From NCBI GenBank assembly GCA_902798815.1, contig CADBYH010000010.1, forward strand, positions 1-52,003: a stretch of DNA of 52,003 nucleotides. Direction: 5' to 3'. The notes below the pieces were generated by a model. That model was not told the DNA's origin. It searched no databases and worked only from the letters and a program-made list of their open reading frames with translations. This DNA is from an uncultured Erysipelotrichaceae bacterium. Its GTDB lineage: Bacteria > Bacillota_I > Bacilli_A > RF39 > UBA660. Positions within the stretch are counted from its first letter, which is position 1. Each line of letters opens with the position of its first letter. The position numbers and the translations under genes were made by a program. Positions 16,897-25,068 of this stretch are shown one piece after another.

Positions 16897-17884
16897 TATA
16901 ACATTATTAATTAATAATGCAGTAAGTTCAAATAATTCAAATATTTATAATAATGAACAAGAAATTATAAAAGTATTTACTGATGTTATTAATAAGAATA
17001 TTGATTTATTTGAAAGTGCAAATATGATTGATATTAAAAATAATAATGGTTTTAAATTAGATTTAAATAAAATAAAAAAAATATTAAATAAGTATAGTGA
17101 TTTAAGTCCTTTAATTAATTCAGAAGATATGATTAGTATTACTAATAATGATATTATGAAGTCTACTTTATATGAAAAAACAGGTATTCTTTTAACATTA
17201 TTTGATGGAAATACTTATACAATGCTTGAGATGGTTCTTTTAGGAATATTAACTCATAATACAATTATTTTTGCTTATGATAAATATATGATTGGTATTA
17301 ATAATTTACTTATAGATACAATTCAAAATGTTATTGAACCTATGGGCCTTAATAGATATATGTTTCAACATACTACTAATATAGGAAGTGAACTATTTAA
17401 TAATTTTAAAACTATTAATAAAACAATTATTATAGGTGATAGTGATTTTAAAAGTAAGTATTTATCTTTAGCAACTACTGATGTTTTAGTATCAGGTTAT
17501 AATAATTATGATATATATATTGAAAGTATGGATCATAAAGATGTTATTTTGGATATAATTTCTAAAGATATAAATATTAATATTTATGTTAATTCAGAGA
17601 TAGATTATGAATTTGATGATGCTATTGTTGTTGATGATGTAGATGAAGCCATTACTAGAATTAATTATTCAGGATCTAATTATTCAGCAATTATATTTAC
17701 AAATGATAATAAATCGGCTTCTAGGTTTATTAAAAATGTAAATAGTGATAATTTACTGGTTAATGCATCTCCTTTATTAGTAAGTGATTTTAATATTAGT
17801 CAGGAACAATTGTTGCGAAAGAAAAATATTATAATGCCAAATATATATAAATTTAATGGAGAGAAAAAAGAGATTATAATTTAA
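16883..17884 (+). CDS. aldehyde-dehydrogenase/ProA-like protein, catalytically dead
   Basis: The start is ATG 16883 (333 residues), with AGGGG 9 bases upstream in the end of the preceding gene. The C-terminal half (DAIVVDDVDEAITRINYSGS, YSAIIFTNDNKSASRFIKNV, LLVNASPLLV) follows the pattern of gamma-glutamyl phosphate reductase ProA (D-x-D-EAI-x-HIN-x-YGS, HSD-x-I-T, VNAST). The protein contains no cysteine at all, so the catalytic Cys of this superfamily is missing. I infer a pseudo-enzyme working with the 1696-residue partner. It is strikingly rich in Asn, Ile and Asp. Confidence 0.55.
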   Translation: MEQNNITLLINNAVSSNNSNIYNNEQEIIKVFTDVINKNIDLFESANMIDIKNNNGFKLDLNKIKKILNKYSDLSPLINSEDMISITNNDIMKSTLYEKTGILLTLFDGNTYTMLEMVLLGILTHNTIIFAYDKYMIGINNLLIDTIQNVIEPMGLNRYMFQHTTNIGSELFNNFKTINKTIIIGDSDFKSKYLSLATTDVLVSGYNNYDIYIESMDHKDVILDIISKDININIYVNSEIDYEFDDAIVVDDVDEAITRINYSGSNYSAIIFTNDNKSASRFIKNVNSDNLLVNASPLLVSDFNISQEQLLRKKNIIMPNIYKFNGEKKEIII

Positions 17885-17893
17885 TCTCTTTTT
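17865..17893. terminator. intrinsic terminator overlapping the end of the ALDH-like gene
   Basis: A perfect 12-bp stem (17865-17876 with 17882-17893) with a 5-base loop is A-rich on one side and T-rich on the other, so it can act in both directions. It separates the cargo from the recombination module. Confidence 0.75.
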
Positions 17894-17939
17894 GTTATTT
17901 ATTTATAGTTTTATGAATATTCTTTTATTGGAGGATATG

Positions 17940-18068
17940 ATGATTAAAAAAATTAATATAAAAGTAAAAATGGTTATTATGGGTGCATTAAAAGAAAATG
18001 GTTTTATTTCAGATGATTTTTATAAGAGCATTACTGATAAATATTTAGAGGAAATTAATGATAATTAG
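17940..18068 (+). CDS. 42-residue protein preceding the recombinase (SHOCT-like or directionality-factor candidate)
   Basis: GGAGG lies 5 bases before ATG 17940; a second ATG at 17937 is too close to it. The product is basic at its start (MIKKINIKVKMVIMGALKEN) and ends GFISDDFYKSITDKYLEEIN. The pattern L-x-x-x-G-x-I-(S/T)-x-x-(D/E)-(F/Y) resembles the short SHOCT-type helical hairpin often found beside Firmicutes serine recombinases. It ends 12 bases before the recombinase, whose ribosome site overlaps its stop. A role in controlling excision is inference from place and size only. Confidence 0.65.
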   Translation: MIKKINIKVKMVIMGALKENGFISDDFYKSITDKYLEEINDN

Positions 18069-18080
18069 GAGGAATTATTA

Positions 18081-19679
18081 TTGGACTTATATACTACTAG
18101 ATGTAATATTAATAATGGATTAAGTATGAGAGATTTAAATTTAAGAGTTTGTTTTTATGCTAGAGTATCTACTGATAAAGATGAACAATTACATTCTTTA
18201 GAACATCAGACTTCTTTTTTTGAAGAATATATAAAGTCTAATTCTAATTGGACTTTTATTGATTCTTATATTGATCAAGGAATTAGTGGTACTAGTATAA
18301 AGAATAGAGATAATTTTTTAAGAATGATAAATGATGCGAAAAATGATAACTTTGATTTAATTTTAACAAAGGAAATATCTAGGTTTTCTAGGAATACGCT
18401 TGATAGTATAAAATATACAACTCTTTTATTATCTTATGGGGTAGGAGTTTATTTTTTAAATGATAATATTAATACAATTTTACCTGATTCGGAACTTAGA
18501 CTTACTATTATGTCAAGTATTGCTCAAGATGAGGTTAGAAAATTATCTGAAAGAGTTTCTTTTGGAATGAAAAGAAGTATTGAAAAAGGAGTAGTACTTG
18601 GTTCTTCTAATATTTATGGTTATATAAAGGATAAAGGAAAATTAATAATAGATGAAAATGAAAAAGAAATAATAAAGATCATTTTTGATAGATATACTAA
18701 GACGAATGATGGTTTAAATAAAATAAGTAATTATTTGTATAATTTGGGGTATAAGAATAAAACAAACAAAAAGATAAGTCCTACAATACTTACAAGAATT
18801 ATTAAGAATCCAAAATACATGGGATATTATTGTGGTAATAAAACAAGAGTTGTAGATTATAGAACCAAAGAAAAAAGATTTCTTGATAATAGAGAATGGA
18901 TAATGTATAGGGATTATAAAAATGTTCCTCCAATAGTATCTGAAGAAGTTTGGCATTTAGCAAATGAAAAGTTAAAAAGAAGAGAAGAAAGCTTTAAAAG
19001 TAAAAATATCGATAAAAATATTTTTAAAAATAGATATACATATTCTGCTAAGATTTATTGTAAAAAACATAATCTAACATATCATAGAAGTGCTTCGGGA
19101 AAAAGAATTAATAATCCTGTTTGGGAGTGTCAAGTATATAGAAAAGAAGGTTTAAAGGGATGCGAATCACCTAGAATTTTTGAATATGAGATGGATAATC
19201 TAATGATAAATATATTTGATTTATATTATAAAGAAGATATAATTAATGAGATTATTAATGATTATAAGATGTTTTCAAGCAAATATAATATTGCAAATAA
19301 TAATAAATTAATAATTGAAAAATTGAATAATAAAAAGAAAAGACTATTAGAATTATATTTAGATGATATTATCTCAAAAAATGAATATCAGAATAAAAAT
19401 AATATGATTATTAAAGAAATGAGTTTGTATGATTATAAAAATGAATGCTCTAATAATAATAAAATAGATAAAAAGATAATTTTAGAAATATTTAATAATG
19501 ATTTATATAAAAAGATAATTATCGAGCTAATTGATAAAATTTATGTATCAAAGAAAAATAATATTATTTATTTAGAAATACATATGAATACGGGAGATAG
19601 ATTTTATGCATCTTCTGATAAATTAGGTAGAAGGTATCATTTAATAGACAACTATACAACAAGTAATGGCAGTATCTAG
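18081..19679 (+). CDS. large serine recombinase (integrase/excisionase) of the element
   Basis: The start is TTG 18081 with AGGAGG 8 bases upstream; 532 residues. The resolvase domain has YARVST with catalytic Ser30, then DQGISGTSIKNR, LILTKEISRFSRN (conserved Arg residues) and SIAQDEVRKLSERV. A recombinase domain (YGYIKDKGKLIIDENE, then ILKNPKY-type TRIIKNPKYMGYYCGN) and a zinc-ribbon-like segment (YCKKHNLTYHRS, WECQ, GCESPR) with a coiled coil follow. This is the standard layout of large serine integrases. Its end crosses the right junction: residues after DNYT are encoded by PBP DNA, and in the excised circle the tail would be different and longer. It should both integrate and, with a helper, excise the island. 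Confidence 0.95.
   Translation: MDLYTTRCNINNGLSMRDLNLRVCFYARVSTDKDEQLHSLEHQTSFFEEYIKSNSNWTFIDSYIDQGISGTSIKNRDNFLRMINDAKNDNFDLILTKEISRFSRNTLDSIKYTTLLLSYGVGVYFLNDNINTILPDSELRLTIMSSIAQDEVRKLSERVSFGMKRSIEKGVVLGSSNIYGYIKDKGKLIIDENEKEIIKIIFDRYTKTNDGLNKISNYLYNLGYKNKTNKKISPTILTRIIKNPKYMGYYCGNKTRVVDYRTKEKRFLDNREWIMYRDYKNVPPIVSEEVWHLANEKLKRREESFKSKNIDKNIFKNRYTYSAKIYCKKHNLTYHRSASGKRINNPVWECQVYRKEGLKGCESPRIFEYEMDNLMINIFDLYYKEDIINEIINDYKMFSSKYNIANNNKLIIEKLNNKKKRLLELYLDDIISKNEYQNKNNMIIKEMSLYDYKNECSNNNKIDKKIILEIFNNDLYKKIIIELIDKIYVSKKNNIIYLEIHMNTGDRFYASSDKLGRRYHLIDNYTTSNGSI
19652..19658 (+). repeat. attR core heptamer
   Basis: CTATACA is at the right junction, inside the recombinase reading frame (AAC TAT ACA). 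To its left is the other arm of the attP dyad (19635-19652). To its right the PBP frame resumes with CAA CAA GTA ATG GCA. Confidence 0.85.
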
Positions 19680-20316
19680 TGTTGTGAATGGTGGTTATTT
19701 GTATAAACCTTATATTGTTAAGAGTATTAGTGATAATACTAATTCTATAGTTTATGAAAATGATAAAGTTCTAAAAAGAAAAGTTATTAGTAGTGATACT
19801 TCTAGAATAATGAGAATGGCATTAGAGAGTGTTGTTGCTAAAGGTGGCGGTAAAAGTGCATATATTGAGGGTTATAGAATAGGTGGTAAAACAGGAACAG
19901 CACAAAAGCAAGAAAACGGATCATATCTTGTAAATAATTATATTATGTCATTTATGAGTGTTGTACCTGCAAATAATCCCGAGGCAGTTTTATATTTGGC
20001 AATAGATAATCCTAAGAATACGGCAATGTTATCTAGTTATACAACAACTCCAATCGCAAGAAGAATATTGCTTGATATTATAGATGCTTTAAAAATTGAA
20101 AAACAAGATAATGAAATAGAGAAAGACTTAGAGTGGAATGATAAAATATATTATGAAGTACCAAATGTTATTGGGATGAAGGTTGATACTGCCAAAAAAA
20201 AACTAATGAATTTTCAAGTGATTGTTGAGGGAAATGGTAATAGAGTAGTAGAACAAACTCCTAAAGCAAAAGAAAAATGTGAGGATCAAAGTAAAGTTAG
20301 AATTTTAGTTAAATAA
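19659..20316 (+). CDS. penicillin-binding protein (SpoVD/PBP2B-like), 3' part of interrupted gene
   Basis: This is the continuation of the gene broken at 3488. It begins in native frame with QQVMAVSSVVNGGYLYKPYIV. It contains the third transpeptidase motif GGKTGTA (KTG at 492-494 of the restored protein) and ends in one PASTA-like domain (VPNVIGMKVDTAKKKLMNFQVIVEGNG). As integrated, the only start is ATG 19666, with no ribosome site, so it is probably not made. One PASTA domain is typical of SpoVD. Neighbouring mraY fits a wall-synthesis context. Confidence 0.92.
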
Positions 20317-20364
20317 AATAGTTAAAAAACAAAAAATATATGATAAACTATATATGGTGATACT

Positions 20365-22062
20365 ATGGATGAAACAATTGGAGCAAAAGGTGGGAAAAAC
20401 GATCGAAGAAGGACTTTAATTATTTCTGAAAAAAAGAAAAAGAAGTTAAAGGAATTGGAAGAGTCAAAAGAAATAGAATACTTGGAACAAAAAGTAAAAA
20501 GAAACCAACGTTTTGTATTAATAAAATCATTGCCTATAGCTTTAGGTGGAGGTTTTATTAAAACTATTTATGATGTTTCTAAAGGAAAAAAGAAACAAGA
20601 TAAAGAAGAAGTTAATTCTAAGTGGAGAATTAAAGAATATGATGGTGACGTATCTGATAAAACTCCTATCGAGGAAAGACGTAAAAAATTAAAAGAAAAG
20701 ATTATTACTACTCCTACTGGAGAGAAGATAATTGTATATATAAATGTAAATGAATTTAAAAAGGATTCTGAGAAAGATAAAGATACTCCAATTGTTATTG
20801 ATCATTTTATAGGGGGGATTGACGGCAATAGTAAGAAATCTGATAATACAAAGACATCTACTGAGGTTGGTGTAGGTATTAATATAAAAGATGATGGTAA
20901 TAATGTTAGATTTTTATTTCAAGGAAATCCTAAGAAAACTAGCGCTTTAGAAGAATATGTTTTAATAGAGGATGTCGAAAGAGAAAGTTTTAAGGATTTA
21001 GGTACTGAAGAGCAAAAAACAATTCAAAAGTTACAATCAAGAAAGATAATTGATGCTTATGAAGATAAATTAAAAGAAATAAGATATGAACTTAGAAATG
21101 CTATTTATGAATATAATGTATTAGTGGATGATGAGAAGGATATACTTACTTCTGTTGAAGCGGAAGAAATACTGGATAAACTTTCAAGAATAATTGCAAA
21201 GATAGAGGAATTAAAAGCAAAAATAAAAGTAGATAATCTTGATAAGTATGATGATAATTATATATATTATTTAATTGAAGGATATTTGACTGAATTTAAA
21301 GACAAAAAATTTATTAAAGAAATTAAAGATTCTGGTTTATATATTATGATTTCTGAGAAATTAGATGAATTAGATAAAAAGAAAGGTTCTTTAAATAAGA
21401 AAGTTGAAGAGAAGAAAAACAAACTTACATCAAAAGAGGAAGCTTTTAAAAAATTAAAAGAAAAGTATCTTTCTGTTGATAAATTGAATCATGAATTATT
21501 TGCTTTGCAAAATAGTCAAGATAGAAAATTAAGAGAGATTCAAGATAAAGTTAGAAATGCTCAAACTATAACTGAAAAAGTTGAAGTTGAGTTTGAAGGA
21601 ATGAATCATCAGACAAGACGATTACTTAGAACATTAGCAATTCAGATGTTTTTTCCTGGACCAAGATTTGCTAGAGGAGTTGCTGCTTCAACGGCATTAC
21701 ATTTGTATTTTATGAATAATGTAATGCATCCTAAAACTAAAACTAAAAAATATAAGGTTATTACAGTTACTGATTATAGTGATAATATAAAAAACAGTAT
21801 TAAAGAGTTAGATGATGTTATATCATTATTAGGTAAAACTAGTAAGCAAATTGATAAAATTATTAAAGATATTGAAACTACTTATAAAGATTATATAGGT
21901 GTAATTTCTGGATGTACTGAAATGTTAATTAATCTTAGAAGAATAAAGAGTGAAGTAGAAGAAAAGGAATATGAAATGAAGAAGTTAAAACAAAAGCAAA
22001 AACTAGAACTTGAAAAAAATAATGCTAAAGTTTTGACTAGAGGAAAATATCCTGTAAATTAA
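20365..22062 (+). CDS. large coiled-coil protein of unknown function
   Basis: 565 residues, starting after GGTGA. It is mostly charged and helical: long Lys/Glu-rich coiled coils at about residues 205-400 and 455-560. A short more hydrophobic piece (TRRLLRTLAIQMFFPGPRFARGVAASTALHLYF, about 415-450) could be a membrane-associated hairpin. There are no catalytic motifs. It lies between the PBP gene and mraY, where a scaffold of the wall-synthesis machinery would fit, but that is inference. I do not recognise the family; an equivalent phage tape-measure or minor structural origin is not supported by context. Confidence 0.75.
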   Translation: MDETIGAKGGKNDRRRTLIISEKKKKKLKELEESKEIEYLEQKVKRNQRFVLIKSLPIALGGGFIKTIYDVSKGKKKQDKEEVNSKWRIKEYDGDVSDKTPIEERRKKLKEKIITTPTGEKIIVYINVNEFKKDSEKDKDTPIVIDHFIGGIDGNSKKSDNTKTSTEVGVGINIKDDGNNVRFLFQGNPKKTSALEEYVLIEDVERESFKDLGTEEQKTIQKLQSRKIIDAYEDKLKEIRYELRNAIYEYNVLVDDEKDILTSVEAEEILDKLSRIIAKIEELKAKIKVDNLDKYDDNYIYYLIEGYLTEFKDKKFIKEIKDSGLYIMISEKLDELDKKKGSLNKKVEEKKNKLTSKEEAFKKLKEKYLSVDKLNHELFALQNSQDRKLREIQDKVRNAQTITEKVEVEFEGMNHQTRRLLRTLAIQMFFPGPRFARGVAASTALHLYFMNNVMHPKTKTKKYKVITVTDYSDNIKNSIKELDDVISLLGKTSKQIDKIIKDIETTYKDYIGVISGCTEMLINLRRIKSEVEEKEYEMKKLKQKQKLELEKNNAKVLTRGKYPVN

Positions 22063-22080
22063 AGTAAAAAAATGTCTAAT

Positions 22081-22112
22081 TTGACATATATTTTAGTAAT
22101 ATGTGATATAAT
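22081..22112 (+). promoter_or_regulatory. mraY promoter
   Basis: TTGACA (22081-22086) lies 20 bases before an extended -10, TGATATAAT (22104-22112). The long spacer is compensated by the TG. The ATG at 22141 follows. Confidence 0.55.
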
Positions 22113-22140
22113 GATTCAAGGAATGGAGGGACTTTATTAC

Positions 22141-23121
22141 ATGTTGTTGTTAACAAAGGCTGTTTTTGCAATAATGATTGGTTTTTTGTTTTCTGTAGTA
22201 TTGGGACTTATAATGGTACCTTTATTAAGAAGAATGAGATTAGGGCAAAAAATAAGTGAATTTGTTGGTGAAGCTCATAGAAAAAAAGAAGGTACTCCAA
22301 CTATGGGAGGGCTTATCTTTATAATACCAACTATTGTTGTTGTTGGTGGATTGGTTTTAACTAAGAAAATAGATTATACATCTAATTTAGGTATAGTACT
22401 TCTTGTTTTTATTGGTTATACTTTAATTGGATTTTTAGATGACTTTTTATCAATAAAAAAAGGAAATAATGAAGGTTTAACAGTTTATCAGAAATTATTA
22501 ATGCAAGTTTTTATTGCAATTGGATTTTTCTATATATATATGAGAAGTGGTGGACAAACTGCTTGGGTCGTAGGAACGCTTCATATTGATTTGGAATTAG
22601 GTTGGTTATATGGATTGGCAATATTATTTGTTTTGGTAGGAGCAAGTAATGCTGTTAATTTAACTGATGGTTTAGATGGTTTAGCTGGAGGACTTTCTGC
22701 TATAGCATTTATTGCTTTTGCACTTATTTCTTTATCGGTTGGATTTCAAGATATAGGAATATTTAGTTTAGTATTAGTTGGATCTATATTTGGATTTTTA
22801 GTATTCAATACTCATCCTGCTAAGATATTCATGGGAGATACTGGATCTTTAGCATTAGGTGCTGTTATGGGTGCTATTGCAATACTTACACATAGAGAAT
22901 TAACTTTACTTGTAGTTGCTTCAATATTTGTTATTGAAACACTATCTGTAATATTACAAACATTTTGGGTAATAGTATTTAAAAGAAAGTTATTTTTAAT
23001 GACTCCTTTACATCATCATTTTGAAAAATTAGGATGGCAAGAGAGTGATATTGTTAAATTATTCTGGGTTGCAGGATTAGTACTTGCAATGGCAGGTATA
23101 ATATTTGGAGTATGGGTATAG
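22141..23121 (+). CDS. mraY: phospho-N-acetylmuramoyl-pentapeptide transferase
   Basis: The start is ATG 22141 (326 residues), with GGAGGG 10 bases upstream; the longer frame runs through the promoter. MraY joins UDP-MurNAc-pentapeptide to undecaprenyl phosphate to make lipid I at the inner face of the membrane. Family marks: about ten membrane segments, GTPTMGGL, LDDFLSIKKGNNEGL, SNAVNLTDGLDGLAGG (catalytic Asp residues), FMGDTGSLALG and the cytoplasmic histidine loop TPLHHHFEKLGW. The length is normal. It stands apart from the other mur/fts genes seen in a classic cluster, with only the split PBP nearby. Confidence 0.96.
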   Translation: MLLLTKAVFAIMIGFLFSVVLGLIMVPLLRRMRLGQKISEFVGEAHRKKEGTPTMGGLIFIIPTIVVVGGLVLTKKIDYTSNLGIVLLVFIGYTLIGFLDDFLSIKKGNNEGLTVYQKLLMQVFIAIGFFYIYMRSGGQTAWVVGTLHIDLELGWLYGLAILFVLVGASNAVNLTDGLDGLAGGLSAIAFIAFALISLSVGFQDIGIFSLVLVGSIFGFLVFNTHPAKIFMGDTGSLALGAVMGAIAILTHRELTLLVVASIFVIETLSVILQTFWVIVFKRKLFLMTPLHHHFEKLGWQESDIVKLFWVAGLVLAMAGIIFGVWV

Positions 23122-23143
23122 AAGCAGAAATGCTTCTTTTTTT
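23121..23143 (+). terminator. intrinsic terminator after mraY
   Basis: GAAGCA-GAAA-TGCTTC, a GNRA tetraloop hairpin at 23121-23136, is followed by seven T residues that run into the 3' end of the converging gene. Confidence 0.85.
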
Positions 23144-23393
23144 ATACGAAAAAGATAGGACTATTGTTAGATTCCTTTTTTTCTTCTTGGTTATTATTTG
23201 GTTTTTCTTCATTTAAAATGTTTGATATCTTAAAGATTGTACCAATGTTATTTACTAATGGTTTAACTTGGTAGACTATTGGTATTGCCTGATTAATAAT
23301 ACCTAATGTCTTTTGGGTACCATCAAGTATTCCTGATATATTTAAACCTTTAATTAAACTTAATATTCCTCCAGTTGATGGATTTGGATACAT
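23142..23393 (-). CDS. YqfQ/VrrA-like small protein
   Basis: 83 residues, preceded on the minus strand by a good ribosome site (AGAGGTG). The middle (SGILDGTQKTLGIINQAIPIVYQVKPLVNNIGTIFKI) follows the core pattern of Firmicutes YqfQ/VrrA proteins (N-TQK-x-L-x-I-x-x-QAIPM-x-x-QYGP-x-x-N-x-P), small proteins of unknown task. The rest is low-complexity Gly/Pro at the start and a charged Asn/Glu tail. It is convergent with mraY. Confidence 0.6.
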   Translation of the reverse strand: MYPNPSTGGILSLIKGLNISGILDGTQKTLGIINQAIPIVYQVKPLVNNIGTIFKISNILNEEKPNNNQEEKKESNNSPIFFV

Positions 23394-23513
23394 AGTATCA
23401 CCTCTATAATAATATATGTAAATATATATAAATGTTTAAAAAAGTATGTTTATATTTCTTTGTTTTTGTGTTAAACTATAATAGGATGAGAAGAATATAG
23501 AAGGGAAGATAAT

Positions 23514-25055
23514 ATGGGCTTATTTAAGAAAAAAGGAAATAAACAATCATATGCTGAACAAGCTGCGCAAAACACTAATTATGCTCAGCAGTCTTTGTAT
23601 GCAAATCAAGCTTCTCTTAGTGATTCTCCTTCTGTTCAAAATATAGAAAGACTTGATACCGATACTGTTGATACTTCTCAACAGAATGTATATGTTCAAA
23701 ATACAGATCAAACAGGAACTACTCCTGTAGTTAATTCTATTAATAATACAAATTTTGTTCAACAACAAAATGTTACACAATCTGTTAATAGTACTACTGC
23801 TGTATCTGCAGTAGACAATTCTGGAAATGTTGAAAAAGTAGTAAGACCAGTTAAGAGATATAAATATACTATCATCAATGGTGTTGGTAAAAAAGAACAT
23901 GGTACTTTTGAAGCTGAAACAGAACTTGAAGTTAAGAATTTTTTGCTTGGTCAAGATTATCAAGTATTAGAGGTTGTAGAAAGATCTAAAACTGATATAG
24001 ATATTGGTGGTAATGGAAGAATAGGTGCTAGTGATTTATCTTTTGCTCTTACTCAATTATCTACATATATTAAATCTGGTATTCCACTTGCTGATTCTGT
24101 CAGAATTCTTGCTAAGCAATCTAAAAAACCAAATCTTAAGAAAAGTTTTAGTCAATTAGTATATCAATTATTAAAAGGTGAAAATTTATCTGATGCAATG
24201 GAAATGCAAGGAAATGTTTTCCCTAAGTTATTAATAAACATGGTTAAAACATCTGAAATGACTGGTGATTTACCATCTATTTTGGATGATATGGCAGAAT
24301 ATTATACTTCTATGGATCAAACTAAAAAACAGATGAAATCTGCTATGACATATCCTGTAGTTGTACTTACAATTGCTTTTGGAGTTTTAATATTTATGCT
24401 TACATATCTTGTTCCTCAATTTACTTCAATGTTTGATGAGCAAGGAGCAACATTACCTTTAATAACTCAAATTATTTTAAATGTCAGTGATTTTATTAAG
24501 ACTAAATGGTATATTTTGTTACTTTCAATTGGTTCATTTGTTTTAATATTTGTTATGTTATTTAAAAAGGTTCAGAAATTTAGAGAAACTATTCAGATTA
24601 TTTTGATGCATTTACCAGTTGTTAAAGATATTATTATTTATAATGAAATTGCTAATTTTACTAAAACATTTGCTTCTCTTATAAATCATGGTGTTTTTAT
24701 TACTGATTCTATGGAAATATTATCAAAGATTACTTCTAATGAAGTTTATAAGAGGATTATTAATAAGACTCTAGAAAATCTTGGTAAAGGTGATACAATC
24801 TCATCTGCGTTTAAAGGAGAATGGGCAATACCAGTTGTTGCATATGAAATGATTGTTACTGGAGAGACTACTGGTCAATTAGGTGAGATGATGGAAAAGG
24901 TAGCAGGACATTTTCAAACCTTACATAAGAACGTTATAGATCAAATGAAGAGTTTAATTGAACCATTATTAATATGTTTCTTAGCGGTAATTGTTGGAAT
25001 TATTTTGATATCTATAATTCAACCAATGTTTTCTATTTATTCGCAGATTAAATAA
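23514..25055 (+). CDS. type II secretion/type IV pilus inner-membrane platform protein (PilC/GspF)
   Basis: 513 residues. Residues 1 to about 115 are Gln/Asn/Thr/Ser-rich and disordered, longer than usual. Then comes the GspF start (KYTIINGVGKKEHGTFEAETELEVKNFLLGQDYQVLEV) and two T2SSF repeats, each a helical bundle ahead of membrane segments: ALTQLSTYIKSGIPLADSVRIL with LVKTSEMTGDLPSIL, and FTKTFASLINHGVFITDSMEIL with IVTGETTGQLGEMMEKVAGHF. It forms the platform that the assembly ATPase turns. It is followed after 13 bases by the prepilin peptidase; the ATPase is not in the window. Confidence 0.93.
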   Translation: MGLFKKKGNKQSYAEQAAQNTNYAQQSLYANQASLSDSPSVQNIERLDTDTVDTSQQNVYVQNTDQTGTTPVVNSINNTNFVQQQNVTQSVNSTTAVSAVDNSGNVEKVVRPVKRYKYTIINGVGKKEHGTFEAETELEVKNFLLGQDYQVLEVVERSKTDIDIGGNGRIGASDLSFALTQLSTYIKSGIPLADSVRILAKQSKKPNLKKSFSQLVYQLLKGENLSDAMEMQGNVFPKLLINMVKTSEMTGDLPSILDDMAEYYTSMDQTKKQMKSAMTYPVVVLTIAFGVLIFMLTYLVPQFTSMFDEQGATLPLITQIILNVSDFIKTKWYILLLSIGSFVLIFVMLFKKVQKFRETIQIILMHLPVVKDIIIYNEIANFTKTFASLINHGVFITDSMEILSKITSNEVYKRIINKTLENLGKGDTISSAFKGEWAIPVVAYEMIVTGETTGQLGEMMEKVAGHFQTLHKNVIDQMKSLIEPLLICFLAVIVGIILISIIQPMFSIYSQIK

Positions 25056-25068
25056 GGAGGGTTATTAT

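Larger units (their letters stand above)
3482..19658 (+). mobile_element. 16.2-kb serine-recombinase island carrying a radical-SAM RiPP cluster, inserted in a PBP gene
   Basis: The element is bounded by the 7-bp direct repeat CTATACA. One repeat copy plus the insert makes 16,170 bp. Evidence for insertion: the PBP frame breaks exactly at the left repeat and resumes exactly after the right one. Removing the insert restores an uninterrupted in-frame gene. The last gene of the insert is a large serine recombinase adjoining the right end. The rebuilt circle junction is a strong dyad. All genes run in the same direction as the PBP gene. There is no relaxase, type IV secretion, phage structural gene, replication gene or transposase, so this is an integrative island that must rely on another element or natural uptake for transfer. 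Base composition is as AT-rich as the host, so the insertion is not recent or comes from a similar genome. Confidence 0.93.

Noticed and set aside
18081..19679. AGG read as methionine, as reported for some uncultured Bacilli.
   Set aside because: The conserved arginines of the recombinase motif SRFSRN are encoded by AGG, so AGG is Arg here.
19666..20316. The 3' PBP part as an independent short PASTA protein gene.
   Set aside because: No ribosome site before ATG 19666, and the frame is open and native upstream to the exact att core; it is the tail of the split PBP.
22072..22140. An earlier start for mraY at 22072.
   Set aside because: The extension contains the promoter boxes and lacks a ribosome site; ATG 22141 has GGAGGG and gives the family length.
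23547..23963. A 138-residue open frame on the minus strand inside the pilus platform gene.
   Set aside because: It is the antisense shadow of the low-complexity region, with no ribosome site and a Cys/Ile/Ser-rich nonsense composition.
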